Source of the DNA: Rhizobium sp.
GTDB lineage: Bacteria; Pseudomonadota; Alphaproteobacteria; Rhizobiales; Rhizobiaceae
Assembly (NCBI GenBank): GCA_027533385.1
Contig: JAPZUE010000034.1
Coordinates: forward strand, 1-64,000
Direction: 5' to 3'
Length of the DNA stretch: 64,000 nt
Shown here in pieces: positions 57,337-64,000 of this stretch (positions are counted from its first letter, which is position 1; each line of letters opens with the position of its first letter). Position numbers and translations under genes: made by a program. Below the pieces are notes generated by a model. The model was not told where the DNA came from. It saw nothing but the letters and a program-made list of their open reading frames with translations, and searched no databases.

Positions 57337-57813
57337 ATGGCCGACAACAATCAGGGAACGACTTCTCCGTCCCTCAACATTCTTGCCCAGTACATCAAGG
57401 ACTTCTCCTTCGAGAACCCGGGCGCGCCGCGTTCGCTTCAGGCTCGTGACAAGGCGCCGGCCATCAATATCAATGTCAACGTCAATGCCAACCCGCTGTC
57501 GGATACCGACTTCGACGTAGTGCTGGCGCTGAACGCGGAAGCCAAGGACGGCGACAAGGTCGTGTTCGTCAGCGAGCTGGTTTACGGCGGCGTCTTCCGG
57601 ATCTCTGGTTTTCCGCAGGAGCATATGCTGCCGGTTCTCTTCATCGAGTGCCCGCGCCTGCTCTTCCCGTTCGCTCGTCAGATCATTGCCGACGCAACGC
57701 GCAATGGCGGCTTCCCGCCGCTGATGATCGATCCGATCGATTTTGCACAGATGTTTGCTCAGCGCGTGGCGGAAGAACAGTCCCGCGCCAAGAGCCAGGC
57801 AGCTCCGAACTGA
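57337..57813 (+). CDS. secB: protein-export chaperone SecB
   Basis: 158 residues. SecB is the tetrameric cytosolic chaperone that hands preproteins to SecA. Family blocks are [80 protein letters not shown] and [17 protein letters not shown]. The start [12 protein letters not shown] fits family length, with AAGGA upstream. A bidirectional terminator follows. The fxsA-secB-dnaQ-coaE-aroE order is conserved near the rhizobial origin. Confidence 0.97.
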   Translation: MADNNQGTTSPSLNILAQYIKDFSFENPGAPRSLQARDKAPAININVNVNANPLSDTDFDVVLALNAEAKDGDKVVFVSELVYGGVFRISGFPQEHMLPVLFIECPRLLFPFARQIIADATRNGGFPPLMIDPIDFAQMFAQRVAEEQSRAKSQAAPN

Positions 57814-57841
57814 TACCGCCTCATATGATGCGAGATTTGAG

Positions 57842-57866
57842 AAAGGGCCCCCATCGGGCCCTTTTT
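57842..57866. terminator. bidirectional terminator between secB and dnaQ
   Basis: AAAGGGCCC (57842-57850) and GGGCCCTTT (57856-57864) form a perfect 9-bp stem with loop CCATC, with a T run to 57866 for secB. The A-rich left side serves dnaQ on the minus strand. Confidence 0.9.
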
Positions 57867-57867
57867 G

Positions 57868-58569
57868 TTATCCGTCGTATTTAGCCCAAAGTGCCTTGCC
57901 GCCGAGCCGCGTGACGAGCTTGGCGTGTCCCTCAACTTCCGTCGCCGCCAGGCGCGGCGCCAATGGACGCGGGCGGTCATAGCTGATCTCGATCACGTCA
58001 TCGACTTCGCTCGACTGGTTGCGCCGGGTCTCGATCGTCGTCAGGCCGAAAGCGGCCTGCCGCCCACCCAGCATCTCGATATAGACTTCCGCCAGGAGTT
58101 CGGAGTCGAGCAAGGCGCCGTGCTTGGTACGGTGCGAGTTGTCGATCCCATAACGGCGGCACAGAGCATCGAGAGAATTCGGACCCATCGGATGCTTGCG
58201 ACGCGCAAGCGCAAGCGTATCAACAACCATGTCCGAGGGCACAGGTGCTAGGCCAAGTCGCTCGAATTCCGCGTTGATGAAGCCCATGTCGAAAGTGGCG
58301 TTATGGGCGATCCACTTGGCCCCGTCGAAGAATTCCTGCAGGTCGGAGACGATATCTGCAAAGAGCGGCTTGTCCTTCAGAAACTCGTCGGTAATGCCAT
58401 GGACGGCGAGCGCGTCGGGGTGAACCTTGCGGTCGCCCGGGTTGATGTAGACATGGAAGGTGCGACCCGTCGGAAAATGATTGAGCAGTTCGATACCGCC
58501 GATTTCAATGACGCGGTCGGCCTTGTTGTCGAGACCTGTCGTTTCCGTATCGAAGATGATCTCACGCAT
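57868..58569 (-). CDS. dnaQ: DNA polymerase III epsilon subunit DnaQ
   Basis: 233 residues, the proofreading 3'-5' exonuclease. Exo I motif IFDTETTGLDNKADRVIEIG, Exo II WIAHNATFDMGFINAEF and Exo III region with HRTKHGALLDSELLAEVYIEM give the four metal-binding acidic residues and the active-site His. The start [13 protein letters not shown] fits family length. The C-terminal tail that binds the alpha subunit is present. It overlaps the end of coaE by eight bases and lies in the leftward dnaQ-coaE-aroE-maf group. Confidence 0.96.
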   Translation of the reverse strand: MREIIFDTETTGLDNKADRVIEIGGIELLNHFPTGRTFHVYINPGDRKVHPDALAVHGITDEFLKDKPLFADIVSDLQEFFDGAKWIAHNATFDMGFINAEFERLGLAPVPSDMVVDTLALARRKHPMGPNSLDALCRRYGIDNSHRTKHGALLDSELLAEVYIEMLGGRQAAFGLTTIETRRNQSSEVDDVIEISYDRPRPLAPRLAATEVEGHAKLVTRLGGKALWAKYDG

Positions 58570-59167
58570 GGTTCGTCCGTTTTGCCTGCTCGCGTAATTC
58601 TCTGACGATGGTTTTGACCTGGGCACGGGCGCTGTCAATGCCGTGATCTGTATCGATGATATAATCGGCCTTGGCGCGTTTCTCAGCATCCGGCACCTGG
58701 CGTGCGAGGATGAGCTGAAACTTTTCCTCGGTCATTCCCGGCCTCGCCAGAACACGTGTTCTCTGGATCTGCGGATCACAGCTGACCACGATGATCCTGT
58801 CGACACGGTCTTGTCCACCGGTCTCGAAGAGCAACGGGATGTCGAGTATTACCAGGTCCTGTCCAAGGTCTCGCTGCCGATCGAGAAAGGCCTTCTCACG
58901 GGCCCGGACTAGCGGATGAACGATGGCCTCAAGCTCTCTGAACTTAGCCGGATTCTTTGCCAGATTCGCAGATAGCAACTGACGGTCTACAGCCCCATCG
59001 ACAATAACGTCGGGGAAGAGTTCAGCGACCGGCGGAACGGCTTCCGAACGATAGAGATCATGAACCACCTGGTCGGCGTCGTTTACGGGCACGCCCTCCT
59101 CCGCAAACATTGCGGCCGTGGTTGATTTCCCCATACCGATCGATCCGGTCAGACCAAGGATGATCAT
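58562..59167 (-). CDS. coaE: dephospho-CoA kinase CoaE
   Basis: 201 residues, the last step of CoA synthesis. The P-loop [52 protein letters not shown] and [19 protein letters not shown] are signature blocks. The start [11 protein letters not shown] was chosen over a longer frame that runs into aroE. It overlaps aroE by four bases and dnaQ by eight bases. A perfect 14-bp palindrome AGAACACGTGTTCT lies in the coding sequence at 58749-58762; I consider it chance or of unknown meaning. Confidence 0.96.
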   Translation of the reverse strand: MIILGLTGSIGMGKSTTAAMFAEEGVPVNDADQVVHDLYRSEAVPPVAELFPDVIVDGAVDRQLLSANLAKNPAKFRELEAIVHPLVRAREKAFLDRQRDLGQDLVILDIPLLFETGGQDRVDRIIVVSCDPQIQRTRVLARPGMTEEKFQLILARQVPDAEKRAKADYIIDTDHGIDSARAQVKTIVRELREQAKRTNHA

Positions 59168-60024
59168 TGATGCGCCTCGATATCCTCGAGCACGAGGCGT
59201 CGCAGCTCCGTTGTCACCTCGGGCTTTTTGCCGAACCATCGTTCGAACCCCGGGACCGCCTGATGGAGCAACATGCCCAGGCCATCCACCGTATTCAGGC
59301 CAAGCTGCTCGGCCTGCAACAGAAATGGTGTCTTCAACGGCACATAGACAATGTCAGTGACAACAGCGTCGCTCCGCATCCGGTCAAAAGCCAGTGTCGG
59401 CGCTGCCGTTCCATCCATCCCCAGGGACGTCGTGTTGACGAACAATCCGGCGCCCTCCAACAGGGCATCCAGTGCGTCCATACCATGCGCCTCAAGGGGC
59501 GGTCCGAAGCGATGAACCAGTTCTCGGGCGCGGTCGACCGTGCGGTTGACGACATGGATCTCGGGTATCTGGCGATCGCGAAGCGCCTGAAGAATGGCAC
59601 GGCTGGCGCCCCCTGCCCCCAAAACGATGGCGCGTCCAACCTTGTCCCAGCCAGGATGCTGCAAGTCCAGATTGGCAAGGAAGCCGACACCATCGGTGTT
59701 CGTGGCGTGCAACAATCCATCTTCACGCCAAAGGGTATTGGCAGCTCCCAACTCCTCGGCGAGCGAGTCAATGTGATCGGCAAGACGGCAGGCCGCCTCC
59801 TTGTGAGGGATGGTGACATTGCCACCCCGATAGGGGCTATCGGCATCCTTCAGCTGTGCGATGAAGTCCGCAAAGTTTTCCGGCGGAACTGCGACTCTCT
59901 CGTAGGAGCCAGGCAGTCCATATTGATCGAGCCAATAGCCATGAATGATCGGCGAGCGGGAATGCTTGATCGGATAGCCGGCGACAAAAGCACGGGGCGG
60001 GAATGTTTCACGTGAATCACGCAT
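59164..60024 (-). CDS. aroE: shikimate dehydrogenase AroE
   Basis: 286 residues, reducing dehydroshikimate to shikimate with NADPH. Motifs are [40 protein letters not shown] with catalytic Lys, [11 protein letters not shown] and the NADP-binding [15 protein letters not shown]. The start [13 protein letters not shown] overlaps the maf stop region by eight bases. Codons for residues 2-7 contain a parS-like site (60004-60019). Confidence 0.96.
   Translation of the reverse strand: MRDSRETFPPRAFVAGYPIKHSRSPIIHGYWLDQYGLPGSYERVAVPPENFADFIAQLKDADSPYRGGNVTIPHKEAACRLADHIDSLAEELGAANTLWREDGLLHATNTDGVGFLANLDLQHPGWDKVGRAIVLGAGGASRAILQALRDRQIPEIHVVNRTVDRARELVHRFGPPLEAHGMDALDALLEGAGLFVNTTSLGMDGTAAPTLAFDRMRSDAVVTDIVYVPLKTPFLLQAEQLGLNTVDGLGMLLHQAVPGFERWFGKKPEVTTELRRLVLEDIEAHQ
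60004..60019. promoter_or_regulatory. parS-like ParB-binding site inside the aroE start
   Basis: TGTTTCACGTGAATCA matches the parS consensus TGTTTCACGTGAAACA at 15 of 16 positions. It lies within the first codons of aroE (coding for the RDSRET stretch), about 1.5 kb from the probable oriC. Together with the site at 51198 it suggests a parS cluster on the left side of the origin. Confidence 0.75.
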
Positions 60025-60616
60025 GGTTAATCTCGTGTTGCCGAAGCGCCGCCAGCAGCGGCAAAAGGGGCAGACCCAATATCGTGAAATAGTCGCCAGC
60101 GATCGTATCGAACAACTGTACGCCCTCCCCTTCAAGCTGATAGCAGCCCACACTCGACAAGACGGCGTCACCGTTGCGCTGCAGATAGCCGGCGAGGAAC
60201 TCATCCGAGAATTCGCGCACTTGCATGCAGGCTTTCACGACTTCGCTCCACAGCAGCTGCTCGTCTCGGACGATACAAACCGCGCTGTTCAGGAAATGCG
60301 CCCGTCCCCGCAAGGCGAGCAATGTCTCCCGCGCCTCGGCTATCGAATTCGCCTTGTGAAAAATCTTCGGACCCAAAGACATGGTCTGGTCGCAGCCGAT
60401 CACATAAGCGCCGGGAAAACGTCGTGATACCTCGTTGGCCTTGGCCAAAGCGAGATGGCGCGCAACGGAGACCGGATCCCGTCCGGCGAGTGGCAGGTTC
60501 TCTTCAATCGCCCGTTCATCGACCGAGGCAGGAACCGCACTAAATTCAAGACCGGCATTTTTAAGGAGCATCTGTCGCGCCTTGCTGCCAGACGCGAGAA
60601 TCAAGGATGAGCTCAT
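60017..60616 (-). CDS. maf: Maf-family nucleotide pyrophosphatase
   Basis: 199 residues. Maf/YceF/YhdE proteins hydrolyse non-canonical or modified nucleoside triphosphates and are linked with division control in some species. The start [21 protein letters not shown] and the block [20 protein letters not shown] with the catalytic Asp are typical; the C-terminal [20 protein letters not shown] and [12 protein letters not shown] follow. It lies between ppsR and aroE on the leftward strand and overlaps aroE. Confidence 0.93.
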   Translation of the reverse strand: MSSSLILASGSKARQMLLKNAGLEFSAVPASVDERAIEENLPLAGRDPVSVARHLALAKANEVSRRFPGAYVIGCDQTMSLGPKIFHKANSIAEARETLLALRGRAHFLNSAVCIVRDEQLLWSEVVKACMQVREFSDEFLAGYLQRNGDAVLSSVGCYQLEGEGVQLFDTIAGDYFTILGLPLLPLLAALRQHEINHA

Positions 60617-60648
60617 GACGATACCTTCGTAATGGCAATGGTCATCGC

Positions 60649-61479
60649 TTAGCGCGGCTTTGGACGCAGGGCAAGAATGGCCGCCGCGGTCTCTTCGATC
60701 GAGCGGCGGGTGACATCGATCAGCGGCCAGTTGTTGCGGGCACACAGCGAGCGCGCATATTTCAGTTCTTCGGTGATCGATGCCCGATCAACATATTCGC
60801 TTTTGTCATAACCAGCCGTTGCGCCGAGAATCCGGTTCTCCCGCACCTGCGAGATCCGATCCGATGTCGCGATCAGCCCGACGACCAGAGGCCGGGTCGC
60901 CGTCAGAAGTCCATCAGGGAGTGGCACGCCCGGGACGATCGGCAGGTTGGCGGTCTTGATCCCGCGATTGGCGAGATAGATGCTTGTCGGTGTCTTCGAT
61001 GTCCGGCTGATGCCGATGATGACCACATCCGCCTGGTCATAATCTTCGGGAGCCTGACCATCGTCGTGGTCCATGGTGAAATTAAGCGCTTCGATCCGCG
61101 CGAAATACTCGGCATTCAGCACATGCTGGGCACCGACCCGGCCACGCGAGGGTGCTCCCAGATAGGCCTGAAACTTTTCGATGATCGGGGCCAGCACATT
61201 GACGCAGGGCAGGCCGAGTTCATGACAGCCGGTTTCAACGAGGGCGGCGAGGTCCTGATCGACGATGGTATAGAGAACGATCCCAGGCTCTCGATCAAGC
61301 GCTTCGATGAGCGCCTTGATCTGCTTCTTGCTGCGGATGAGCGGGTAGACGTGCTCGATGGCGTTCGAACCGCGGAACTGTGCGGCTGCGGCACGGCCAG
61401 CCGAGATCAGAGTCTCACCGGTTGAGTCAGAAATCAGGTGGAGATGGAAGAAGTTTTTCCGGTTCTCCACGTTGTTCAC
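60649..61479 (-). CDS. ppsR: PPDK/PEP-synthase regulatory protein (DUF299)
   Basis: 276 residues, a bifunctional kinase/pyrophosphorylase that switches pyruvate phosphate dikinase or PEP synthase off and on. Blocks are [20 protein letters not shown] at the N-terminus, the P-loop [20 protein letters not shown] and [17 protein letters not shown]. It begins with GTG. It is divergent from hemE across the putative origin; the hemE-origin-ppsR layout is seen in rhizobia, Brucella and, with its homologue, Caulobacter. Confidence 0.95.
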   Translation of the reverse strand: MNNVENRKNFFHLHLISDSTGETLISAGRAAAAQFRGSNAIEHVYPLIRSKKQIKALIEALDREPGIVLYTIVDQDLAALVETGCHELGLPCVNVLAPIIEKFQAYLGAPSRGRVGAQHVLNAEYFARIEALNFTMDHDDGQAPEDYDQADVVIIGISRTSKTPTSIYLANRGIKTANLPIVPGVPLPDGLLTATRPLVVGLIATSDRISQVRENRILGATAGYDKSEYVDRASITEELKYARSLCARNNWPLIDVTRRSIEETAAAILALRPKPR

Positions 61480-61875
61480 CGTGCCCTGTTGATTGTTTGG
61501 GATAAACAGAGGTAGCGGCGATGCGGGCGAAGGGGCAAGAGGAAAAGTGCCGATTTATCCACAATCGGTCACCAACCGGTCTTCGAATTTCGGGGGTTGT
61601 GAATTGTGGTGACGAAAGAGGGATGCCCGATCCTGATCGACTCCCCATCCCCTGTTAACGGTCTCTAATTGCCTCTTGGAAGTAGATGGAATCGCGGGTT
61701 AATTTCGGGTTATCCCCATTATCCCTGCGGCATTTGGCATCTAGGACCCTGTACCGGATGGGTTGGCAATATTGCGAGAACAAGCTGTGGCTCTGGATTA
61801 ATCCTTGATAGTCAGAGACTCTTAGAAATAGAAGAAGATTCAATATCTCTTTTCTTTTTTGAAAGGGCTTGAGCT
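61480..61875. other. probable chromosomal replication origin (oriC)
   Basis: A 396-bp non-coding gap between divergent ppsR and hemE. It has a perfect DnaA box TTATCCACA at 61555-61563, a one-mismatch box TTATCCCCA at 61710-61718, further TTATCCC variants (61719-61727; complement near 61497-61505), a CtrA-like TTAA-N7-TTAT (61699-61713) and a weaker TTAA-N7-TAAT (61655-61669). Three GANTC methylation sites lie at 61639, 61817 and 61837. The hemE-proximal 100 bp (about 61770-61870) is AT-rich, suiting a DNA-unwinding element. In Caulobacter and Sinorhizobium the origin lies beside hemE. No open reading frame of note is present. Confidence 0.85.
61555..61563 (+). promoter_or_regulatory. consensus DnaA box
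   Basis: TTATCCACA, an exact match to the high-affinity DnaA-binding 9-mer, lies near the middle of the ppsR-hemE gap. It is the strongest single marker of the origin in this window. Confidence 0.85.
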
Positions 61876-62907
61876 TTGAGCACGACGAACCGAAAAGTCC
61901 TCGACGTCTTGGATGGGAAAACGGTGACGCCGCCGCCCATCTGGCTCATGAGACAAGCGGGACGCTATCTGCCGGAATACCGGGAGACCCGTCAGAAAGC
62001 CGGGAGCTTCCTCGATCTCTGTTACTCGCCGGAATTTGCGACAGAGGTCACTCTCCAGCCCATCCGGCGCTACGGCTTCGATGCTGCGATCCTCTTCTCC
62101 GACATTCTGGTGATCCCAGATGCGTTGCATCGCAATGTGCGCTTCTCCGAGGGTCATGGTCCTCAGATGGATCCGATCGATGTCGATGGCATCAAGGGGC
62201 TCTCGACCGATGGTGTGATGGATCACCTGAAGCCGGTCATGCAGACTGTGTCGAAGTTGCGTTCCGAACTGCCGTCGGAAACCACGCTGCTCGGCTTCTG
62301 TGGTGCGCCCTGGACGGTTGCCACCTACATGATCGCCGGACATGGCACACCCGATCAGGCCCCTGCCCGGCTCTTTGCCTATCGTCATCCGGAGGTCTTT
62401 GCGCGGCTGCTCGATTTTCTCGCTGACGTGTCTGCCGACTATCTGGTTGCACAGATCGATGCCGGCGCGGACGCCGTGCAGATCTTCGATTCCTGGGCTG
62501 GCGTTCTCGGTGAGGCCGAGTTCGAAGCCTATGCCGTTCGTCCCGTTCGCCGGATCATCGACTCGGTTAAGTCGCGCCGGCCGCAGGCCAAGGTCATCGC
62601 CTTTGCCAAGGGTGCCGGTATCCTGTTGAAGCACTACCGCCAGGATACGAATGCCGATGCCATTGGCCTCGACTGGTCCGTCCCGTTGAGCTTTGCCGTT
62701 GAGCTGCAGAAGGACGGGCCTGTTCAGGGCAATCTCGATCCCATGCGGGTTGTCGCCGGTGGTGCGGCCTTGAAGGACGGCATTGATGCGATCCTGCAGG
62801 CTCTGGGACACGGCCCGTTGATCTTTAACCTCGGACACGGAATCACACCGCAAGCCGATCCCCAGCATGTCAGCGAACTGGTGGCACAGGTCAGGAGCTT
62901 CGGCTGA
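61876..62907 (+). CDS. hemE: uroporphyrinogen decarboxylase HemE
   Basis: 343 residues, decarboxylating uroporphyrinogen III to coproporphyrinogen III in heme synthesis. Signature blocks are [40 protein letters not shown] with [34 protein letters not shown] and [16 protein letters not shown]. It starts with TTG, preceded by GAAAGGG at an appropriate distance; the next in-frame alternatives would remove conserved sequence. It faces away from oriC, and hemJ follows 2 bp later. Confidence 0.97.
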   Translation: MSTTNRKVLDVLDGKTVTPPPIWLMRQAGRYLPEYRETRQKAGSFLDLCYSPEFATEVTLQPIRRYGFDAAILFSDILVIPDALHRNVRFSEGHGPQMDPIDVDGIKGLSTDGVMDHLKPVMQTVSKLRSELPSETTLLGFCGAPWTVATYMIAGHGTPDQAPARLFAYRHPEVFARLLDFLADVSADYLVAQIDAGADAVQIFDSWAGVLGEAEFEAYAVRPVRRIIDSVKSRRPQAKVIAFAKGAGILLKHYRQDTNADAIGLDWSVPLSFAVELQKDGPVQGNLDPMRVVAGGAALKDGIDAILQALGHGPLIFNLGHGITPQADPQHVSELVAQVRSFG

Positions 62908-62909
62908 GG

Positions 62910-63446
62910 ATGGAAAAGCAGATTGACGCGAAGCCGGGAGCCCAGGCCGCCAAAAAGGCGGCGACGGCGCTTGTTTTCTTCGTATTGATTGGCGGCGGTA
63001 TCATGCTGGCAGGACCTGACCAGGCCTATCCCTGGATCAAGGCGCTGCACGTGATTGCCATCATCTCCTGGATGGCCGGTATGCTCTATCTGCCGCGGCT
63101 TTTCATCTATCACTCAGACTGTGAACCTTCCTCGCAGCAGGCGAAAACCTTTGCGGTGATGGAGGCTCGGCTGATGAAGGTGATCATGAACCCCGCGATG
63201 GTCGTGTCCTGGGTGCTTGGCCTCTATCTCGCCTGGCAGGTCTTCGCGTTTCAGGGTGGCTGGCTGCATGCAAAAATCGCGGCCGTCATCGCGCTTTCCG
63301 GCGTTCACGGCTATTTCTCCAAGGCTGTGAAGTCTTTCGGCCGCGGAGATTACATTCGCACGCCTCGCTACTGGCGGATGATGAACGAAGCACCGACGCT
63401 GCTGATGATCGTGATTGTCGTGCTTGCGGTGGTGAAGCCTTTCTGA
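62910..63446 (+). CDS. hemJ: HemJ-type protoporphyrinogen oxidase
   Basis: 178 residues with about four membrane helices. HemJ oxidises protoporphyrinogen IX in bacteria lacking HemG or HemY. Conserved blocks are YPWIKALHVIAIISWMAGML, YLPRLFIYH, EARLMKVIMNPAMVVSWVLG and the C-terminal RYWRMMNEAPTLLMIVIV; the His in KALHVIAI is the expected heme ligand. It begins 2 bp after hemE, so two heme-pathway steps are co-expressed. The N-terminus carries a short basic extension (about 16 residues). Confidence 0.92.
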   Translation: MEKQIDAKPGAQAAKKAATALVFFVLIGGGIMLAGPDQAYPWIKALHVIAIISWMAGMLYLPRLFIYHSDCEPSSQQAKTFAVMEARLMKVIMNPAMVVSWVLGLYLAWQVFAFQGGWLHAKIAAVIALSGVHGYFSKAVKSFGRGDYIRTPRYWRMMNEAPTLLMIVIVVLAVVKPF

Positions 63447-63640
63447 ACTTTCGGCTGATCACGCATTATTTTCATGCGCACGGGCTTTTCGCTTGCGGTC
63501 GAATCCGCGAGTCGCTATTTTCGCGCCACTTCCTCTTTTGGCTTGCGTAATATTCAGTCATTTGCGGCCTTCGCGATCGTACCGAATTCCACCAGCTCGC
63601 CGTTCCCCTTCAAAATACCTATCTGACGTGGTCTCCCTTC
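63447..63640. promoter_or_regulatory. hemJ-rho intergenic region
   Basis: This 194-bp stretch has no open frame I can support. It is T/C-rich on the plus strand toward its 3' end. Rho genes often control their own leader by Rho-dependent termination, for which an unstructured C-rich transcript is suitable, but I see no decisive signal here. Confidence 0.35.
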
Positions 63641-64000
63641 ATGGCTGAAATGAAGCTACAAGAACTCAAAAGCAAATCGCCGACCGATCTCCTGACCTTC
63701 GCCGAATCGCTCGAAGTTGAAAATGCGAGCACGATGCGCAAGCAGGAGCTGATGTTTGCGATCCTGAAGATGCTTGCGAGCCAGGACGTGGAGATCATCG
63801 GCGAAGGCGTCGTTGAAGTTCTTCAGGATGGCTTTGGTTTTCTTCGCTCGGCGAATGCAAACTACCTGCCAGGCCCAGACGACATCTACATCTCCCCGTC
63901 ACAGATCCGTCGTTTCTCGCTGAAAACAGGCGATACCGTCGAAGGTCCGATCCGCGGCCCTAAGGAAGGTGAACGCTATTTCGCGCTTCTAAAGGTCAAC
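63641..64000 (+). CDS. rho: transcription termination factor Rho (3' end outside window)
   Basis: The first 120 residues of about 420. The N-terminal Rho_N helical domain ([20 protein letters not shown], then [11 protein letters not shown]) is followed by the cold-shock-like RNA-binding domain: [39 protein letters not shown] and [14 protein letters not shown]. Rho is the hexameric RNA helicase that ends transcription. The ATG at 63641 gives the standard family N-terminus. The hemE-hemJ-rho order beside the origin is conserved in rhizobia. Confidence 0.96.
   Translation, partial: MAEMKLQELKSKSPTDLLTFAESLEVENASTMRKQELMFAILKMLASQDVEIIGEGVVEVLQDGFGFLRSANANYLPGPDDIYISPSQIRRFSLKTGDTVEGPIRGPKEGERYFALLKVN

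Noticed and set aside
58749..58762. Perfect palindrome AGAACACGTGTTCT considered as another parS
   Set aside because: It shares only CACGTG with parS; the flanking TTTC/GAAA arms are missing, and it lies inside coaE coding sequence.

Overview
This 64 kb window comes from the chromosome of an alphaproteobacterium of the Rhizobiaceae (Rhizobium/Agrobacterium/Sinorhizobium relatives). The evidence is the ChvG/ChvI pair next to pckA and a short HPr kinase, a DivL-type kinase whose phospho-acceptor His is Tyr, the trpF-trpB-trpA-accD-folC order, a fused TsaE/AmgK protein, and ppsR and hemE diverging around a probable chromosomal origin. GC content is high and no tRNA, rRNA, phage, transposase or CRISPR array was seen.

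Layout. 1-15.2 kb is the more accessory part: a tandem array of tiny secreted proteins (at least three copies, running off the left edge), a DUF4087 protein, an Lrp-type regulator divergent from an aspartate/glutamate racemase, pdxJ, a predicted DNA-binding-like protein, a MerR/LuxR hybrid regulator, a DUF4405 membrane protein, a small helicase, a cobalt-type nitrile hydratase operon with a LysE exporter, an aldo/keto reductase, an SDR-DoxX fusion, a DUF2269 protein, a 275-bp palindromic mosaic repeat, a cytochrome P450 and a DUF1402 protein. 15.4-30.2 kb holds hslVU, hisBHAFE-coaA, alkB-arfB, pckA, chvI-chvG-hprK-EIIA-HPr and ahcY. 30.4-42.4 kb holds divL, tsaE/amgK, murU, addBA and trxA, mostly overlapping and probably co-transcribed. 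42.5-50.3 kb, read leftward, holds trpFBA-accD-folC, a YgjP-like peptidase, a DUF2852 protein and a PHB depolymerase. 50.6-61.5 kb holds a nitroreductase, gyrB, an XRE-Smr-mltA-Tim44 cluster, fxsA, secB, dnaQ-coaE-aroE-maf and ppsR.

The 396-bp gap at 61480-61875 looks like oriC. It lies between divergent ppsR and hemE, carries a perfect DnaA box (61555-61563), CtrA-like TTAA-N7-TTAT and GANTC sites, and an AT-rich stretch beside hemE. Two parS-like sites lie leftward of it, at 60004 (inside the aroE start) and 51198. hemE-hemJ-rho follow to the right.

Functional themes are envelope and nutrient signalling (ChvGI, nitrogen-type PTS parts, DivL), cell-cycle-linked replication control (DivL plus CtrA/DnaA/GANTC/parS sites), peptidoglycan recycling (AmgK/MurU, MltA), recombinational repair (AddAB, AlkB) and core biosynthesis (His, Trp, CoA, heme, folate, fatty acid, shikimate, PLP). 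Most of the window is recognisable core genome. The best second-look items are the repeat that supplies both flanking stop codons, the tandem secreted array, the MerR/LuxR hybrid, the His-rich nitrile hydratase and the oriC/parS architecture.
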